Positions 22,163 through 35,246 are shown, numbered from the stretch's first letter. The stretch is DNA of 64,000 nt from an uncultured Pelagibacteraceae bacterium (GCA_902622955.1 CACNRP010000002.1:1-64000); one strand, 5' to 3'. Notes: a model not told the origin generated them from the letters alone. Numbers and translations: made by a program.

Positions 22163-23563
22163 TTATGAGTGTATTGCTCTTTTATCCACTGATAAAGCAG
22201 CTTCTTTAACTGCTTCAGAAAACGTTGGATGAGCATGACAAGTTCGAGCAATATCTTCTGCACTTGCACCAAATTCCATTGCAACACCGATCTCTGCAAT
22301 TAATTCTCCTGCATGAGGTCCAATTATATGTGCACCTAATACTTTATCTGTTTGCTCATCTGCTAAAATTTTAACAAAACCTTCTGCATCATCTATGGCC
22401 TTAGCTCTTGAATTTGCCATAAAAGAAAATTTCCCTACTTTATATTTTTTATTTAATTCTTTTAATTGTTCCTCAGTTTTACCGATTGATGCCACTTCAG
22501 GTGTTGTATAAACTACACCTGGGATTGTATCATAATTTACGTGTCCAGATTGACCAACTATATTTTCTGCAACTGCTATCCCTTCATCCTCTGCTTTATG
22601 TGCAAGCATTGGACCAACAATTACATCACCTATTGCATAAATATTTTCAACATTAGTCTTAAAAATTTTATCAGTTTTAATTCTGTTTCTTTCATCAAGA
22701 TCTACTCCTACAGACTCTAAATTTAAACCATCTGTATTGGGTTTTCTGCCAACAGAGATTAAAACAACATCACACTCAAAATTATTTTTATTACCATTTT
22801 TATCTATAGTTGATACTACTGCACCTGCTGCGTTTTTTTTAATTGTTTCAACTTTATTTTGCATATTAAATTTCATACCCTGTTTTTTTAAAATTTTCAT
22901 AAATTCTGAAGAAATTTCTTTATCCATACCAGGTGTAATATGGTCTAAAAATTCAACAACTTGCACCTCTGCTCCAAGTCTAGACCATACAGATCCCATC
23001 TCCAATCCTATATAGCCTCCTCCTACTACAACCATTTTCTTAGGTACCTTTTCTAACTTTAAAGCACCTGTTGATGAGACAATTGTTTTTTCATCTATTT
23101 CTACTCCTGGTAATGAAACTGGAACTGATCCTGTTGCAATAACTGTTTTTTCTGTTTGGATGATGGTTTCATTATTTTTATCGTCTTTTATTAAAATTTC
23201 ATTTTTAGATTTAAAACTACCGTGTCCTTTGAAATAAGTAACTTTGTTTTTTTTCAAAAGAAATTCAACACCTTTTGTAAGAACTGTTACAGCTTTATCT
23301 TTACTCTTCATCATTTTCTCTAAATTTAATTTTACTTCGCCAACTTCTATACCTTTTTTTTCTAATCCTTTAACTTTTTGAAATTCTTCAGAAAGATTGA
23401 GTAAACTTTTTGAGGGGATACAACCAATATTTAAACAAGTCCCACCTAAAGATCCTCTCGACTCAATACATGCAGTTTTTAATCCTAATTGAGCAAGTCT
23501 GATCGCGCACACATAGCCACCCGGGCCACCTCCAATAACTACAGCTTCAAATTTTTCTGACAT
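22163..23563 (-). CDS. lpdA: Dihydrolipoyl dehydrogenase (E3)
   Basis: A 466-residue FAD disulfide oxidoreductase that reoxidises dihydrolipoamide of 2-oxo-acid dehydrogenases. The FAD motif [17 protein letters not shown] is N-terminal; the redox pair is in [13 protein letters not shown] (about 41-53); the NAD motif is [12 protein letters not shown]; the interface active-site histidine is in [11 protein letters not shown]. It lies one base after sucB and so belongs to the sucAB-lpd operon. It ends the long co-oriented array of core genes. Confidence 0.96.
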   Translation of the reverse strand: MSEKFEAVVIGGGPGGYVCAIRLAQLGLKTACIESRGSLGGTCLNIGCIPSKSLLNLSEEFQKVKGLEKKGIEVGEVKLNLEKMMKSKDKAVTVLTKGVEFLLKKNKVTYFKGHGSFKSKNEILIKDDKNNETIIQTEKTVIATGSVPVSLPGVEIDEKTIVSSTGALKLEKVPKKMVVVGGGYIGLEMGSVWSRLGAEVQVVEFLDHITPGMDKEISSEFMKILKKQGMKFNMQNKVETIKKNAAGAVVSTIDKNGNKNNFECDVVLISVGRKPNTDGLNLESVGVDLDERNRIKTDKIFKTNVENIYAIGDVIVGPMLAHKAEDEGIAVAENIVGQSGHVNYDTIPGVVYTTPEVASIGKTEEQLKELNKKYKVGKFSFMANSRAKAIDDAEGFVKILADEQTDKVLGAHIIGPHAGELIAEIGVAMEFGASAEDIARTCHAHPTFSEAVKEAALSVDKRAIHS

Positions 23564-24862
23564 TTAAATATCCAAAAATAACCTTCTAGGGTCTTCTAAA
23601 TTTTCTTTAATCATTTTGAGAAAAGATACAGACTCTTTTCCATCAATAATTCTGTGATCGTATGATAATGCTAAATACATAATTGGTCTTATTTTAATTT
23701 CATCATCTACAACAATAGGTCTTTCTACTATATTATGCATGCCTAACACTCCAGATTGAGGTAAATTTAGTATTGGAGTTGAAAGCATAGATCCATAAAC
23801 ACCTCCATTACTTATTGTAAATGTTCCTCCCTGAAGATCTTCAATAGTTAACTTTCCATCTCGTGCTTTTTCTGAAATTTCTTTAATTTTTTTTTCTATA
23901 TCAGCAAAAGATAATTCATCTACATTTCTTAACACTGGAACGACTAAACCTTTGTCTGTCCCAACTGCAAAACTAATATTGTAATAGTTTTTGTATATGA
24001 TCTCATCTTCATCTATTTCAGCATTTACCGCAGGGAAATTTTTTAAAGCAACTACACATGCTTTTACAAAAAAAGACATAAATCCTAGTTTAACCCCATA
24101 GCGAGATTGAAAATCCTCCTGATTTTCTTTTCTAATTTCCATTACACTGCTCATATCAACCTCATTAAAAGTTGTTAGAAGAGCTGCATTCTCTTGTGCT
24201 TGCTTTAATCTTTTTGCAATAGTTTGTCTCAACCTGCTCATTTTAATTCGTTCTTCTTCACCATATTGAATTTTTCTTTCAGATGGTTTTGGATTTGCTC
24301 CCATCAAACTTATTAAATCACCTTTTAAAACTCTTCCATCTTTCCCTGAACCTTGAATTGAATTAATGTCTATATTATTTTCAACAACAATTTTTCTCAC
24401 CGCTGGAGACAAGGTTTGATTTGTATCTGTTTTAATAGTAACTTCTGGTTCAACTTCCTCAGTTAAAATTAATGGTTTTGATTTAGATTTTTCAATTTTT
24501 TTTTCTTCAAATATCTTTGGTTCTTTTTTATTAGCATCTAATTTTATTACATTACTTTCCTTAACGACTATTTCTTCTTTTTTAATTTCTTCTTTCTTTA
24601 CTAAAGTGGTTTTTAAAGATTCATCTTCTTCAGATACAGATCCTAATAATGCCCCCACTTCAACTACCGAACCATCTTTTGAATTTATTTCAGTTAATAC
24701 TCCAGAAATTGGAGATGGAACCTCTAAATTTACTTTATCTGTCTCAAGTTCTACAATTGGCTCGTCTACTTCAACTGAATCTCCAGGATTTTTGAGCCAT
24801 TTAGCAACAGTAGCTTCGGTTATACTTTCACCAAGAACTGGGACTACAATTTTTTCACTCAT
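23564..24862 (-). CDS. sucB: 2-oxoglutarate dehydrogenase E2, dihydrolipoyl succinyltransferase
   Basis: A 432-residue core subunit of the 2-oxoglutarate dehydrogenase complex. The lipoyl domain carries the lipoylated lysine in [14 protein letters not shown] (about K43). A linker rich in Lys, Glu and Val follows, then a peripheral-subunit-binding domain ([33 protein letters not shown], about 151-183), then the catalytic domain with the active-site histidine in [12 protein letters not shown]. It starts 5 bp after sucA. Confidence 0.96.
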   Translation of the reverse strand: MSEKIVVPVLGESITEATVAKWLKNPGDSVEVDEPIVELETDKVNLEVPSPISGVLTEINSKDGSVVEVGALLGSVSEEDESLKTTLVKKEEIKKEEIVVKESNVIKLDANKKEPKIFEEKKIEKSKSKPLILTEEVEPEVTIKTDTNQTLSPAVRKIVVENNIDINSIQGSGKDGRVLKGDLISLMGANPKPSERKIQYGEEERIKMSRLRQTIAKRLKQAQENAALLTTFNEVDMSSVMEIRKENQEDFQSRYGVKLGFMSFFVKACVVALKNFPAVNAEIDEDEIIYKNYYNISFAVGTDKGLVVPVLRNVDELSFADIEKKIKEISEKARDGKLTIEDLQGGTFTISNGGVYGSMLSTPILNLPQSGVLGMHNIVERPIVVDDEIKIRPIMYLALSYDHRIIDGKESVSFLKMIKENLEDPRRLFLDI

Positions 24863-24867
24863 TATAA

Positions 24868-27786
24868 TTAATCAAAAGCCTCTTTAATTATTTCTTGTTG
24901 TTGAGAATTGTGCCTTTTAGCATATCCAGTTGCAGGAGTTGCGTCTGGGCTTCTTCCTATATAAGAAATTTTATTATTACTAGCCTTTATAGTCTCTAAT
25001 GTCCATTGGATATAATCTCTTACTGAAAACCAAGCACCCATATTTTTTGGTTCTTCCTGACACCAGAAAAATTCAGCATTTTTAGCATAGGGTTTTAATT
25101 CATTTATCAAAGCTTTTACTGGAAATGGGTATAGTTGTTCTATTCTATACATTACAACATCATCTCTTTTAAGTTTTTCTCTCGCATCTAGTAAATCAAA
25201 ATATACTTTTCCAGAACAAAGAATTACTTTTTTAATTTTAGAACTTTCTTTAAGTTTGATAAATCCTTTAGATTTAGGATCAATAGCATGATCCCACAAT
25301 ACCCTATGAAAAGTATTTTTTTTGTTAAAATCTTCTAAATTTGAGACACAATATTTATTTCTTAATAGTGATTTTGGAGTCATTATAATAAGTGGCTTCC
25401 TAAAACTTCTATGCATTTGTCTTCTTAAAGCATGAAAGTAATTTGCTGGAGTCGTACAATTCATTACTTGCATATTATCGTTAGAACATAATTGTAAAAA
25501 TCTTTCCAGTCTTGCTGAAGAATGTTCTGGTCCTTGTCCTTCATATCCGTGAGGCAACAACATTACTATACCAGAAGCTCTGTTCCATTTTCTCTCTCCA
25601 GATGCAATAAATTGATCAATTACAACTTGAGCTCCATTCGCAAAATCACCAAATTGTGCTTCCCAAAGAGTAAGAGTATTTGGCTCTACAAGACTGTATC
25701 CGTATTCAAATCCTAAAACTGCAAGCTCAGATAAAAAACTGTCTACTACCTCAAATTGCTTTTGATTATTAGAAATATTATTAAGTGGAACATACCTAGA
25801 ATTATCTATTTGATTTCTTAACACAGAATGTCTTTGACTAAATGTCCCTCTACCAGAATCTTGTCCTACAAGTCTAACTGGATATCCCTCCTCAAGCAAA
25901 GATCCAAATGCTAAAGCCTCTGCTGAAGACCAATCTATTCCAGTACCTTTTTCAAAATTTTTTTTTCTAGAATTAAAAATTTTAGCTATAGTTTTATGAA
26001 TATTTTTGTCTTCAGGGATAAAATTTATTTTGTCTGATATTAATTTTAATTTATCCTCCTCATAACCTGTTATGCCTCTTTTGTCTTTTCCTCTTTCAGG
26101 TTTATATCTCGACCATGTTCCTTCGAACCATTCTATTCTAGGCTTATAATCTTTTGCGCTCTTATATTGTTCAGCAAGTAAATTTTTAAATGATTTAACA
26201 TTTTGATTGAGTATTTCCTGAGTTATCGAGTTTTCATTTACTAATTTATTTCCATAAATTTTATAAACACTTGGATGCGATCTAATTTTTTTATACATTA
26301 AAGGTTGAGTGAATGAAGGCTCATCACCTTCATTATGTCCAAATCTTCTGTAACAAATTAAATCTACAACTACATCTCTATTAAATTTTAATCTAAATTC
26401 TGTTGCTATTCTGGTCGCATAAACAACTGCTTCTGGATCATCTCCATTAACATGAAGAATTGGTGCCTCTACCATTTTTGCAACATCAGATGGATAAGGT
26501 GAAGATCTAGCAAATCTTGGGCTCGTAGTAAATCCTATCTGATTATTGACAATAATATGTATTGTTCCTCCAGTATTGTGCCCAGGCAGCCCAGACATTG
26601 CAAAACATTCGGCGACAACTCCTTGCCCTGCAAATGCTGCGTCTCCATGAATTAAAATTGGTATAACTTTATTTCTCTCTCGGTCTTTATGAAAAAATTG
26701 TTTAGCTCTTGTTTGTCCTAAAACAACTGGGTTAACAGCTTCTAAATGAGATGGATTATCTGTTAAACTAACATGAACTGAATTTCCATCAAATTCTCTA
26801 TCAGACGACGCTCCAAGATGATATTTTACATCTCCAGCGCTATCTTCAGAATCGGTACTAAACTCACCGGCAAATTCATTAAAAATTTTCTTATAAGATT
26901 TTTGTAAAACGTTTGCTAAAACATTAAGCCTGCCTCTGTGAGACATTCCAATTTTAACTTCTTTTATATTATTTTGGCCACCGATTTTTATTATTTGTTC
27001 AAGGGCAGGAATTAAACTTTCACCACCATCTAAACCAAACCTTTTTGTTCCCACATACTTGGTTGCTAAAAATTTTTCAAATCCTTCTGCCTGTACTAAC
27101 TTATTTAAAATTGCCTCTTTACCATTTTTTGTAAACTGAAGTGCATTTTTATCTTGTTCAATTCTATCTCTAAACCACTTTCTCTCAACTGGGTTTGAAA
27201 TATGCATAAACTCATAACCTATTTTTCCACAATAAGTCTTTTTCATAAATTTAAGTATTTCTCTTATATTTGCATATTTAAGATTGATTACCCCATTTAG
27301 AAAAATTTTCTTATCGTAATTTTCTTTTTTAAAACCATAAAAATCTGGATGGAGCTCATCTAAATATTCTGACTCTCTCATTTCTAATGGATCAAGATCA
27401 GCTAATAAATGTCCTCTTAGTCTATATGCTCTAATTAATGCTACAGCACTGATAGAGTCTTTATTTGAGTCAGCAAGTAATTGAAAGTTAAATTTTTCTG
27501 AAGTGTCTAATTTTACATTATCAAAATCATTTTTATCTTGTTCTTCTATTTTTTTTTGTAATTCATCAATATCAATCTTTTTTTTAGTTGGTCCCCAAGA
27601 AGGACCATTAATTTCTTTTGCTATAACATTTAATTCCTCACCAATTCCCTCAAAATAATTTGCCCAACTTTCTGGAAGATCGGTATCTTTATTAATAAAT
27701 TTTAAATACATTTCTTCTATAAATGCACTATTAGACTTATTTAAAAATGAAGTTTTTTCAAAATTTAGATTTTTTGATGAAGACAT
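24868..27786 (-). CDS. sucA: 2-oxoglutarate dehydrogenase E1
   Basis: A 972-residue thiamine-diphosphate enzyme that decarboxylates 2-oxoglutarate. The N-terminal E2-binding helix ([17 protein letters not shown]) is present. The TPP motif is [13 protein letters not shown] with [25 protein letters not shown] and the [21 protein letters not shown] segment are typical. The length is slightly more than E. coli SucA. It follows sucD by 34 bp, within the suc operon. Confidence 0.97.
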   Translation of the reverse strand: MSSSKNLNFEKTSFLNKSNSAFIEEMYLKFINKDTDLPESWANYFEGIGEELNVIAKEINGPSWGPTKKKIDIDELQKKIEEQDKNDFDNVKLDTSEKFNFQLLADSNKDSISAVALIRAYRLRGHLLADLDPLEMRESEYLDELHPDFYGFKKENYDKKIFLNGVINLKYANIREILKFMKKTYCGKIGYEFMHISNPVERKWFRDRIEQDKNALQFTKNGKEAILNKLVQAEGFEKFLATKYVGTKRFGLDGGESLIPALEQIIKIGGQNNIKEVKIGMSHRGRLNVLANVLQKSYKKIFNEFAGEFSTDSEDSAGDVKYHLGASSDREFDGNSVHVSLTDNPSHLEAVNPVVLGQTRAKQFFHKDRERNKVIPILIHGDAAFAGQGVVAECFAMSGLPGHNTGGTIHIIVNNQIGFTTSPRFARSSPYPSDVAKMVEAPILHVNGDDPEAVVYATRIATEFRLKFNRDVVVDLICYRRFGHNEGDEPSFTQPLMYKKIRSHPSVYKIYGNKLVNENSITQEILNQNVKSFKNLLAEQYKSAKDYKPRIEWFEGTWSRYKPERGKDKRGITGYEEDKLKLISDKINFIPEDKNIHKTIAKIFNSRKKNFEKGTGIDWSSAEALAFGSLLEEGYPVRLVGQDSGRGTFSQRHSVLRNQIDNSRYVPLNNISNNQKQFEVVDSFLSELAVLGFEYGYSLVEPNTLTLWEAQFGDFANGAQVVIDQFIASGERKWNRASGIVMLLPHGYEGQGPEHSSARLERFLQLCSNDNMQVMNCTTPANYFHALRRQMHRSFRKPLIIMTPKSLLRNKYCVSNLEDFNKKNTFHRVLWDHAIDPKSKGFIKLKESSKIKKVILCSGKVYFDLLDAREKLKRDDVVMYRIEQLYPFPVKALINELKPYAKNAEFFWCQEEPKNMGAWFSVRDYIQWTLETIKASNNKISYIGRSPDATPATGYAKRHNSQQQEIIKEAFD

Positions 27787-27820
27787 CTATTTTTTTAATA
27801 TATCCCTCTAATATTATTTT

Positions 27821-28696
27821 TCAATTAGACAGTTTATTAAATAAAGTTTTTCCAATAATTGATGGTGATTTAGCAACTGTAATGCCACATTCTTCCATTT
27901 TTTTTATTTTATCTTCAGCTCCACCCTTGCCACCTGATATAATGGCACCAGCATGCCCCATTCTCCTTCCTGGAGGAGCAGTAATTCCAGCTATAAATCC
28001 AACTATTGGTTTTTTTATTTTATGATTATTTACAAAGTTAGCCGCTTCTTCTTCGGCTGTTCCTCCAATCTCACCTATCATTAAAATAGATTCTGTTTCA
28101 GAATCATTTAGAAATAAATCTAAACAATCTATAAAATTCGTTCCATTAATAGGATCACCACCAATACCAATACAAGTTGATTGACCAAGTCCATTTTCAG
28201 TTGTTTGTGCTACTGCTTCATATGTTAATGTTCCTGACCTCGATACAATTCCAACAGTTCCTCTTTTGTGAATACTACCTGGCATAATTCCAATTTTACA
28301 TTCATCTGGAGTAATTATTCCTGGACAATTAGGTCCAATTAATCTGCTACTAGATCCACTTAATTTTTGTCTGACCTTAAGCATATCCTGAATTGGAATT
28401 CCCTCTGTTATACAAACAATAAGTTCAATTGATGCATCAATAGCTTCAATGATTGCTGCTGCTGCAAATTTAGCAGGTACATAAATCATAGTTGCATCTG
28501 CTCCTACTTCATCTTTTGCCTCTAAAACGCTATTAAAAACTGGTCTGTCTAAATGTTTTTGTCCACCTTTCTTTGGCGTAACTCCACCAACAAGATTGGT
28601 TCCGTATTTTATAGCTTGCTCTGAATGAAATGTTCCGTGTGAGCCAGTAAATCCCTGACAAATTACTTTAGTATTTTTGTTTACCAAAACCGACAT
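27821..28696 (-). CDS. sucD: Succinyl-CoA synthetase alpha subunit
   Basis: A 291-residue subunit that binds CoA and carries the phosphohistidine. The CoA-binding segment [18 protein letters not shown] is at about 12-29, and the phosphorylated histidine is in [16 protein letters not shown] near residue 246. [10 protein letters not shown] and [12 protein letters not shown] are family motifs. It follows sucC by one base and makes ATP or GTP from succinyl-CoA in the TCA cycle. Confidence 0.97.
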   Translation of the reverse strand: MSVLVNKNTKVICQGFTGSHGTFHSEQAIKYGTNLVGGVTPKKGGQKHLDRPVFNSVLEAKDEVGADATMIYVPAKFAAAAIIEAIDASIELIVCITEGIPIQDMLKVRQKLSGSSSRLIGPNCPGIITPDECKIGIMPGSIHKRGTVGIVSRSGTLTYEAVAQTTENGLGQSTCIGIGGDPINGTNFIDCLDLFLNDSETESILMIGEIGGTAEEEAANFVNNHKIKKPIVGFIAGITAPPGRRMGHAGAIISGGKGGAEDKIKKMEECGITVAKSPSIIGKTLFNKLSN

Positions 28697-28697
28697 T

Positions 28698-29858
28698 TTA
28701 TTTTATCGCCTCAACAATTTTCTTAGCAGCATCATCTAAATTTTCTGCAGAAATTAATTTTAATCCAGAATTATCAAGAATTTTTTTTCCTTCTTTAAAA
28801 TTTGTTCCTGCTAATCTTACAACTAAAGGTACACTGATATTAATTTCTTTAGCTGCATCAACTACTCCTTGGGCAAGGACATCACATCTCATTATTCCTC
28901 CAAAAATATTAATTAAAATACCTTTCACATTTTTATCTGAGAGAATTATCTTTAATGCAGCAGATACTTTTTCTTTGGATGCGCCACCGCCTACGTCTAA
29001 AAAATTTGCTGGCTCTTTACCATGCAATTTAATTATGTCCATTGTTGCCATCGCTAATCCTGCTCCATTCACCATACAGCCAATGCTTCCATCTAACTTG
29101 ATATATGCAAGATCATGCTTACTAGCTTCTATCTCGGTAGGATCTTCCTCATTTAAATCTCTTAATTCAACAATTTCTGGATGCCTGAATAAAGCGTTAG
29201 AGTCGAAATTAACTTTTGCATCTAAACAAACAATTTTTTCCTCTTTTGTCAAAATTAATGGATTTACTTCAACCATGTTTGCATCAGTACCCACAAACAT
29301 TTTATATATTGATTTAATTAATGTTATTGCTTGTTTTTTTGCATCTTCATTTAAATCAAAAATATTAATTATTTTTTCACAATCTGACTCGGAAATTTCA
29401 TCACCCATATCAACTTTTGTAGTTATAATTTTTTCAGGTGAGCTGCTTGCAACTTCTTCAATGTCCATCCCTCCTTGATCACTTGATATAAATGCAATTT
29501 TAGAACTTGCCCTGTCTACCAGGCATGATAAGTAAAATTCTTTATCTATATTTGATGACTCTTCTACGTATAATCTTTTTACCTCTCTTCCTTCAGGGCC
29601 AGTTTGATGGGTAAATAGTGTTTTTCCTAGTAATTCTTTAGCTGCTACCGTTAGTTCCTCAATAGAGTTTAAAATTTTTACACCACCAGCTTTTCCTCTG
29701 CCGCCAGCATGGATTTGTGCCTTAAGTACATATTTCTCAGTTTTGAGTACTTTTGCTTTTTCAATAAGTTCATCAACGTTAAGCGCAAATACTCCTTCGG
29801 GAACTACAGCTCCATATTTTTTTAATATCTGTTTAGCTTGATGCTCGTGAATGTTCAT
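28698..29858 (-). CDS. sucC: Succinyl-CoA synthetase beta subunit
   Basis: A 386-residue subunit with an ATP-grasp domain. N-terminal [17 protein letters not shown], the ATP-binding [17 protein letters not shown], and the C-terminal [12 protein letters not shown] and [10 protein letters not shown] segments are diagnostic. It lies 2 bp downstream of mdh, giving mdh-sucCD-sucAB-lpd, the common alphaproteobacterial TCA operon. Confidence 0.97.
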   Translation of the reverse strand: MNIHEHQAKQILKKYGAVVPEGVFALNVDELIEKAKVLKTEKYVLKAQIHAGGRGKAGGVKILNSIEELTVAAKELLGKTLFTHQTGPEGREVKRLYVEESSNIDKEFYLSCLVDRASSKIAFISSDQGGMDIEEVASSSPEKIITTKVDMGDEISESDCEKIINIFDLNEDAKKQAITLIKSIYKMFVGTDANMVEVNPLILTKEEKIVCLDAKVNFDSNALFRHPEIVELRDLNEEDPTEIEASKHDLAYIKLDGSIGCMVNGAGLAMATMDIIKLHGKEPANFLDVGGGASKEKVSAALKIILSDKNVKGILINIFGGIMRCDVLAQGVVDAAKEINISVPLVVRLAGTNFKEGKKILDNSGLKLISAENLDDAAKKIVEAIK

Positions 29859-29860
29859 TA

Positions 29861-30823
29861 TTATTTAGATAAATCAGGATCTATTTTAGATGCAGCTTCC
29901 CATAAAGCTTTTACAGCATCTATTGAATGCATAAATTCTTTTTTTTCTATTTCATCTAAATCAATCTCTTCAATTTTTTCTACACCGTCTTTTCCAATGA
30001 CAACAGGAACACCTGCATAAACATTTTTCACACCGTATTCTCCATTTAATTGCACAGCGCAGGGTAATAATTTTTTCTGATCATTCAAATATGCTTCTGC
30101 CATTTGAACACCTGAAGCTGCTGGTGCATAAAAGGCTGATCCTTTTTCTAAATATTTAACTATTTCTGCACCACCATCTCGTGTTCTTTGATTAATTTCC
30201 TCAACTCTTTCTGAAGAAATCTCTCCATCCTTTACAAGATCCATCAATGGTTTACCTGAAATTTTTGTAAATCTTGGCATAGGAACCATGGTATCACCAT
30301 GACCACCCATAACCATTGCCTCAATTTCTCTTACTGGCACATTTAGTTCTAATGATAAAAATAATTTAAATCTCGAACTATCTAAAATACCTGCCATTCC
30401 AACAACTTTATTTGATGGCAAACCTGAAAATTTTTGAAATGCCATAACCATAACATCTAAAGGATTGGTGATACAGATCACAAAAGCATTAGGAGCATTT
30501 TTCTTTATCCCCTCAGCAACTTGTTTAATAATTTTTAAATTAATTCCAAGAAGATCGTCTCGGCTCATTCCAGGTTTTCTTGGAACACCTGCTGTAATTA
30601 TAATTACATCTGAATCTTTTATATCCTCATAGTTATCAGTTCCTGAAAACCTAACATTGAAACCATCTACAGATGAAGATTGTGCAATATCTAACGCTTT
30701 TCCTTTTGCAATACCACTAGCTACATCAAATAAAACCACTTCATTTACCAATTCTTTTGTTCCTATTAAATGTGCAAGAGTTCCACCTATTTGGCCTGCA
30801 CCAATTAAAGATATTTTTGTCAT
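29861..30823 (-). CDS. mdh: Malate dehydrogenase
   Basis: A 320-residue NAD-dependent enzyme of the LDH-like MDH group. The NAD loop [11 protein letters not shown] lies near the N-terminus; the substrate arginines are in [11 protein letters not shown]; the catalytic histidine is in [12 protein letters not shown] (about 174-185). Arg-Lys-Pro-Gly-Met at the mobile loop fits malate rather than lactate specificity. It begins 9 bp after mmsA. Confidence 0.96.
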   Translation of the reverse strand: MTKISLIGAGQIGGTLAHLIGTKELVNEVVLFDVASGIAKGKALDIAQSSSVDGFNVRFSGTDNYEDIKDSDVIIITAGVPRKPGMSRDDLLGINLKIIKQVAEGIKKNAPNAFVICITNPLDVMVMAFQKFSGLPSNKVVGMAGILDSSRFKLFLSLELNVPVREIEAMVMGGHGDTMVPMPRFTKISGKPLMDLVKDGEISSERVEEINQRTRDGGAEIVKYLEKGSAFYAPAASGVQMAEAYLNDQKKLLPCAVQLNGEYGVKNVYAGVPVVIGKDGVEKIEEIDLDEIEKKEFMHSIDAVKALWEAASKIDPDLSK

Positions 30824-30832
30824 TTATTTCCT

Positions 30833-32326
30833 TTATTTCATTGTTGGCATAACAAATTCCGCATTTGATCGGACACCTGAAGGCCATCTGGATGTTACTG
30901 TTTTGAGTTTAGTATAAAATTTTATTCCCTCCATACCATGCATTCCACTATCTCCAAATATGGATCTTTTCCAACCGCCAAAGCTATGAAATGCCATCGG
31001 AACTGGAATAGGTACATTAATTCCAACCATACCTACTTGAATTTTACTTGCAAAAGTTCTACCTGCATCACCATCTCGTGTATAAATACTAACTCCATTT
31101 CCATACTCATGGTCATTGATTAATTTTGCAGCTTCTTCAAAAGTTTTTACCCTTACAACCGATAATACTGGACCAAATATTTCTTCTTTATAAATTCTCA
31201 TGTCTTTATTTACATGATCAAATAAACATCCACCTATATAAAAACCATTTTCGTAACCCTGAAGTTTTAAACCTCTTCCATCAACTACTAATTTTGCTCC
31301 CTCCTTTACACCTAAGTCAACATAACTAGTAACTTTTTCCAAATGTTCTTTAGTAACCAAAGGCCCCATTTCTGATGTTTTATCCATTCCAGGACCTACT
31401 TTTAAAGCTTCTGCTTTTTTTGATAATTTTGATACAAGCGCATCTCCAATATCTCCTACAGCAACCGCAACTGATTGAGCCATACATCTCTCACCAGCTG
31501 AACCATATGCTGCGCCCATTAAACCATTAACTGCACCATCTAAATCGCAATCTGGCATTACAACTAAATGATTTTTAGCTCCACCTAAAGCTTGAACTCT
31601 TTTTTCATTTTTGGCTGAATTTTCATAAATATATTTTGCTATAGAAGTAGAACCTACAAAACTAACAGCTTTAATATCTTTGTTTTCTAAAATTGCATCA
31701 ACAGCTTCTTTGTCCCCATTTATAACGTTAAACACTCCGTCTGGAAGACCAGCTTCAGAAAGTAATTCGGCTAATCTCAAAGGACAAGATGGATCTTTTT
31801 CTGAAGGTTTAAGAATAAAAGTATTTCCACAAGCTATAGCTAGAGGAAACATCCACATTGGTACCATTGCAGGAAAATTAAATGGAGTAATTCCTGCAAC
31901 CACACCTAGTGGCTGTCTCATAGAGTAACTATCAACATCTGTACCTACATTTTCAGAGTACTCACCTTTTAACAAATGTGGAATTCCACAAGCAAATTCT
32001 ACTACTTCTAGTCCTCTTGTTAAGGAGCCTTTTGCATCCTCATAAACTTTTCCATGTTCTGATACAATTAGTTTAGTAAGCTCTTCAGAATTTTTTTCGA
32101 CTAACTCTTTAAACTTAAAAATTATTCTTGCTCTTTGAAGTGAAGGTTTTAGAGACCAGGTTTCAAATGCTTTTTTTGCTATTTCAACAGTACTATCCAA
32201 ATCACTCTTGCTTGCAAGTCTTACTTCAGAAGCTTGTTCTCCAGTAGCTGGATTAAACACTTTTCCATTTCTTTTTGATGAACCTGGAATTATTTTTCCA
32301 TTTACAAAGTGTTCAATTAATTTCAT
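30833..32326 (-). CDS. mmsA: CoA-acylating methylmalonate-semialdehyde dehydrogenase
   Basis: A 497-residue aldehyde dehydrogenase that converts methylmalonate or malonate semialdehyde to propionyl-CoA or acetyl-CoA in valine, beta-alanine or inositol breakdown. Features are the FNFPAMVPMWMFP entrance region, the NAD segment VSFVGSTSIAKYIY, and the catalytic cysteine in GSAGERCMAQ (about 280-289), which is typical of the MmsA/IolA branch. In SAR11 it may feed acyl-CoA from DMSP-derived C3 units into the TCA cycle, an idea based on the neighbouring genes. It lies between sdhB (39-bp gap) and mdh. Confidence 0.92.
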   Translation of the reverse strand: MKLIEHFVNGKIIPGSSKRNGKVFNPATGEQASEVRLASKSDLDSTVEIAKKAFETWSLKPSLQRARIIFKFKELVEKNSEELTKLIVSEHGKVYEDAKGSLTRGLEVVEFACGIPHLLKGEYSENVGTDVDSYSMRQPLGVVAGITPFNFPAMVPMWMFPLAIACGNTFILKPSEKDPSCPLRLAELLSEAGLPDGVFNVINGDKEAVDAILENKDIKAVSFVGSTSIAKYIYENSAKNEKRVQALGGAKNHLVVMPDCDLDGAVNGLMGAAYGSAGERCMAQSVAVAVGDIGDALVSKLSKKAEALKVGPGMDKTSEMGPLVTKEHLEKVTSYVDLGVKEGAKLVVDGRGLKLQGYENGFYIGGCLFDHVNKDMRIYKEEIFGPVLSVVRVKTFEEAAKLINDHEYGNGVSIYTRDGDAGRTFASKIQVGMVGINVPIPVPMAFHSFGGWKRSIFGDSGMHGMEGIKFYTKLKTVTSRWPSGVRSNAEFVMPTMK

Positions 32327-32365
32327 GAATAAGGTTTTTTAAAGCAAAATTCTTGTTGAGTCTAT

Positions 32366-33145
32366 TTAAACATTAGCTGTTGCTAACATTTTTTTTATTT
32401 CTGCAATAGCTTTTGCAGGATTTAAGCCTTTAGGGCATGCACTTGTACAATTTAATATTGTATGACACCTGTAAAGTTTTAATTCATCTGCAACTTTTTT
32501 TAATCTCTTTTTTCTATCTTCATCTCTACTATCTATTATCCATCTATAAGCTTGTAAGAGAACTGCTGGACCTAAATATTTATCACCATTCCACCAATAA
32601 CTTGGGCATGATGTAGAACAACATGCACACATAATACATTCATATGCACCATCTAATTTTGCTCTATCTTCTTTAGATTGATAAATTTCACTTGTTTGTC
32701 TCGTCGAATTGTTTTTTAACCAAGGTTCAATCGATTGATATTGCTTATATAAACCATCTAAATCTCCTATTAAATCTTTTTTTACTTTCAAATGTGGTAA
32801 AGGATAAATATCAATGTCACCATCAATGTCTGCATGAGATGTTGTACAAGCAAGCCCATTTTTTCCTCCCATATTCATCGCACATGAGCCACAAACTCCA
32901 TGAGCGCAAGATCGTCTATAAGCTAAAGTCGGATCAATTTCGTTTTTAATTTTATTTAAAATATCTAGTACTTTAGATGGACAATTATCCATATCAACTT
33001 CATATGTATCTATTCTTGGATTTTCCTCTGTTGATGGGTCCCATCTATATACGTTAACTTTTCTTAAATTTTTAGAACCAGTTTTATCCTGAAAGTATTT
33101 GCCTTTTTTAACTTCTGAATTCTTAGGCAAACTAATTTGAACCAT
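32366..33145 (-). CDS. sdhB: Succinate dehydrogenase iron-sulfur subunit
   Basis: A 259-residue subunit carrying three Fe-S clusters. The 2Fe-2S ligands are in [15 protein letters not shown] and GLACTT; the 4Fe-4S and 3Fe-4S ligands are in [33 protein letters not shown]. All cysteines expected appear to be present. It overlaps sdhA by one base. Confidence 0.97.
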   Translation of the reverse strand: MVQISLPKNSEVKKGKYFQDKTGSKNLRKVNVYRWDPSTEENPRIDTYEVDMDNCPSKVLDILNKIKNEIDPTLAYRRSCAHGVCGSCAMNMGGKNGLACTTSHADIDGDIDIYPLPHLKVKKDLIGDLDGLYKQYQSIEPWLKNNSTRQTSEIYQSKEDRAKLDGAYECIMCACCSTSCPSYWWNGDKYLGPAVLLQAYRWIIDSRDEDRKKRLKKVADELKLYRCHTILNCTSACPKGLNPAKAIAEIKKMLATANV

Positions 33146-34920
33146 TAATACACTCTCTCTTGAGGTGGAAAATATTGAACTTCATTTGTTAATGTTGACT
33201 TATGTACCTCTCTGTAACTTATTTTAGTATTCTTTCCGTCACACCAAGCTAATGTATGTTGCATATATTTTACATCATCTCTTTTAGGATAATCGTCTCT
33301 TGCATGTGCGCCTCTGCTTTCTTTTCTGTGGTAGGCTGAATCTACAGTTGTTACTGCTTGTCTTATTAAATTATCAAATTCTAATGTTTCGACTAAATCT
33401 GTATTAAATACCAAAGATCTGTCTTTAACGGATATAGAATCCATGCCATCATAAGTTTTTCTAATTTCCTCAACACCTTCTTTTAAATTTTTTTCTGTTC
33501 TAAATACAGCACACTTTGATTGCATGGTTTTTTGCATTGAAAGTCTTAATTCTGCAGTGCTATTATTCCCATTAGCATTTCTTAGTTTATCGAACCTATC
33601 TAAACATTTTTGAGTTTCAGTTTCAGAAATTTTTTCATGTGGTGTTCCTGGTTTTATCAATTCAGCAGCTCTCTTCGCTGCTGCTCTTCCAAATACTACT
33701 AGATCAATTAATGAATTAGATCCAAGCCTATTTGCACCATGAACTGAAACACATGCTGCCTCACCAATAGCCATTAATCCAGGCACAGTTTTTTCTGAAC
33801 CATTAACAGTTAACACCTCTGCTTTATAATTAGTAGGTATACCTCCCATGTTATAATGAACCGTTGGCACGACTGGAATTGGTTCTTTTGTGACATCAAC
33901 ATTTGCAAATAATCTTGCAGCCTCAGTTATTCCTGGCAACCTACTTTCAATAATTTCTTTATCTAGGTGATTTAAATTTAAATGGACATGATCATGTTCT
34001 TTTCCAACTCCTCTTCCTTCATTAATCTCAATTGACATTGACCTGCTTACAACATCTCGTGATGCTAAATCTTTTGCGTTTGGAGCATACCTTTCCATAA
34101 ATCTTTCACCTTTTGAGTTTGTAAGATATCCTCCTTCCCCTCGTGCTCCCTCTGTTATTAAAGTACCATGGCCATATATCCCTGTAGGGTGAAATTGTAC
34201 AAATTCCATATCTTGTAATGGCAGACCTGCTCTTAAGACCATTGCATTACCGTCACCCGTGCAGGTATGTGCTGATGTTGCTGAATAATAAACTTTTCCA
34301 TATCCACCAGTTGCAATAATTACTGTGTGAGCTCTAAATCTGTGTATAGTCCCATCATTTAAATTCCAAGCGATCAATCCTTTACATTCGCCGTTTTTCA
34401 TTAACAAATCTAAGGCAAAGTATTCTATAAAAAATTCTGTGTTATGTTTTAAGGCTTGACCATAAAGTGTATGCAAAATTGCATGACCAGTTCTATCTGC
34501 CGCTGCACAAGTTCTTTGGACGATGCCATTACCATAATTTTTTGTCATACCACCGAATGGTCTTTGATATATTTTTCCCTCTTCAGTTCTGCTAAATGGA
34601 ACTCCGTATTGTTCTAATTCTAATACAGCTTTTGGTGCCTCTTTACATAAATACTCAATACTATCTTGGTCACCTAGCCAATCGGCACCTTTAACAGTAT
34701 CATACATGTGCCACCTCCAATCATCTTCACCCATATTTCCAAGAGATGCTGAAATACCACCTTGTGCAGCTGACGTATGACTTCTAGTAGGAAATACTTT
34801 TGAAATACAAGCTGTTTTTAATCCAGCTTCACTAAGCCCTACAGCCGCTCTTAATCCAGAGCCTCCAGCTCCGAGTACAACAACATCGTACTCATGTTCT
34901 ATGATATTATATTCTTTCAT
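33145..34920 (-). CDS. sdhA: Succinate dehydrogenase flavoprotein subunit
   Basis: A 591-residue FAD subunit that oxidises succinate to fumarate. The dinucleotide loop [15 protein letters not shown] is N-terminal. The covalent FAD histidine is in [15 protein letters not shown] (about 46-60). Substrate-binding [21 protein letters not shown] and the C-terminal [20 protein letters not shown] are intact. Translationally coupled on both sides: ATGA with sdhD, one-base overlap with sdhB. Confidence 0.98.
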   Translation of the reverse strand: MKEYNIIEHEYDVVVLGAGGSGLRAAVGLSEAGLKTACISKVFPTRSHTSAAQGGISASLGNMGEDDWRWHMYDTVKGADWLGDQDSIEYLCKEAPKAVLELEQYGVPFSRTEEGKIYQRPFGGMTKNYGNGIVQRTCAAADRTGHAILHTLYGQALKHNTEFFIEYFALDLLMKNGECKGLIAWNLNDGTIHRFRAHTVIIATGGYGKVYYSATSAHTCTGDGNAMVLRAGLPLQDMEFVQFHPTGIYGHGTLITEGARGEGGYLTNSKGERFMERYAPNAKDLASRDVVSRSMSIEINEGRGVGKEHDHVHLNLNHLDKEIIESRLPGITEAARLFANVDVTKEPIPVVPTVHYNMGGIPTNYKAEVLTVNGSEKTVPGLMAIGEAACVSVHGANRLGSNSLIDLVVFGRAAAKRAAELIKPGTPHEKISETETQKCLDRFDKLRNANGNNSTAELRLSMQKTMQSKCAVFRTEKNLKEGVEEIRKTYDGMDSISVKDRSLVFNTDLVETLEFDNLIRQAVTTVDSAYHRKESRGAHARDDYPKRDDVKYMQHTLAWCDGKNTKISYREVHKSTLTNEVQYFPPQERVY

Positions 34921-35246
34921 GTACCTAAGTTAGATATTACAATAATTGTAATTATAGGAATTACTATAGCAAAAAAATTAAGCGCTTTGTTTGCGGCATT
35001 TTTGATTTTTTCGTCTTTAATATAGTCCTCAAAAACCTCACTTATGCTCAAAGCTGAAAAAAAATAAGAAAATACCAAAAATAACCCTATTAAAGTTTTA
35101 TTTGGTTGAGCCGTTAAAAATCTAACTATTTCAACATATGTTTTATCATAAAAGTTTACTAAATTTATTATAAACCAAAACATGAGGGGTAATAAAATTA
35201 GTGAACTTATTCTTAAAAAAATCCACTTTTTTGTTGCTGTTAACAT
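34917..35246 (-). CDS. sdhD: Succinate dehydrogenase membrane anchor SdhD (histidine-free)
   Basis: A 109-residue protein with three predicted membrane helices, placed in the sdhCDAB operon by overlaps of 1 and 4 bases. The quinone-site pattern [11 protein letters not shown] (about 69-79) corresponds to the DY motif of other SdhD proteins. The heme-ligand histidine that normally lies 11 residues before that aspartate is replaced by phenylalanine, and the whole protein contains no histidine. Heme b may therefore be ligated differently or be missing. Identity rests on position and topology as much as on sequence. Confidence 0.88.
   Translation of the reverse strand: MLTATKKWIFLRISSLILLPLMFWFIINLVNFYDKTYVEIVRFLTAQPNKTLIGLFLVFSYFFSALSISEVFEDYIKDEKIKNAANKALNFFAIVIPIITIIVISNLGT

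Noticed and set aside
28975-29478. 167-residue plus-strand ORF
   Set aside because: It is antisense to sucC, has no recognisable motif, and exists because stops are avoided in that frame by the real gene.
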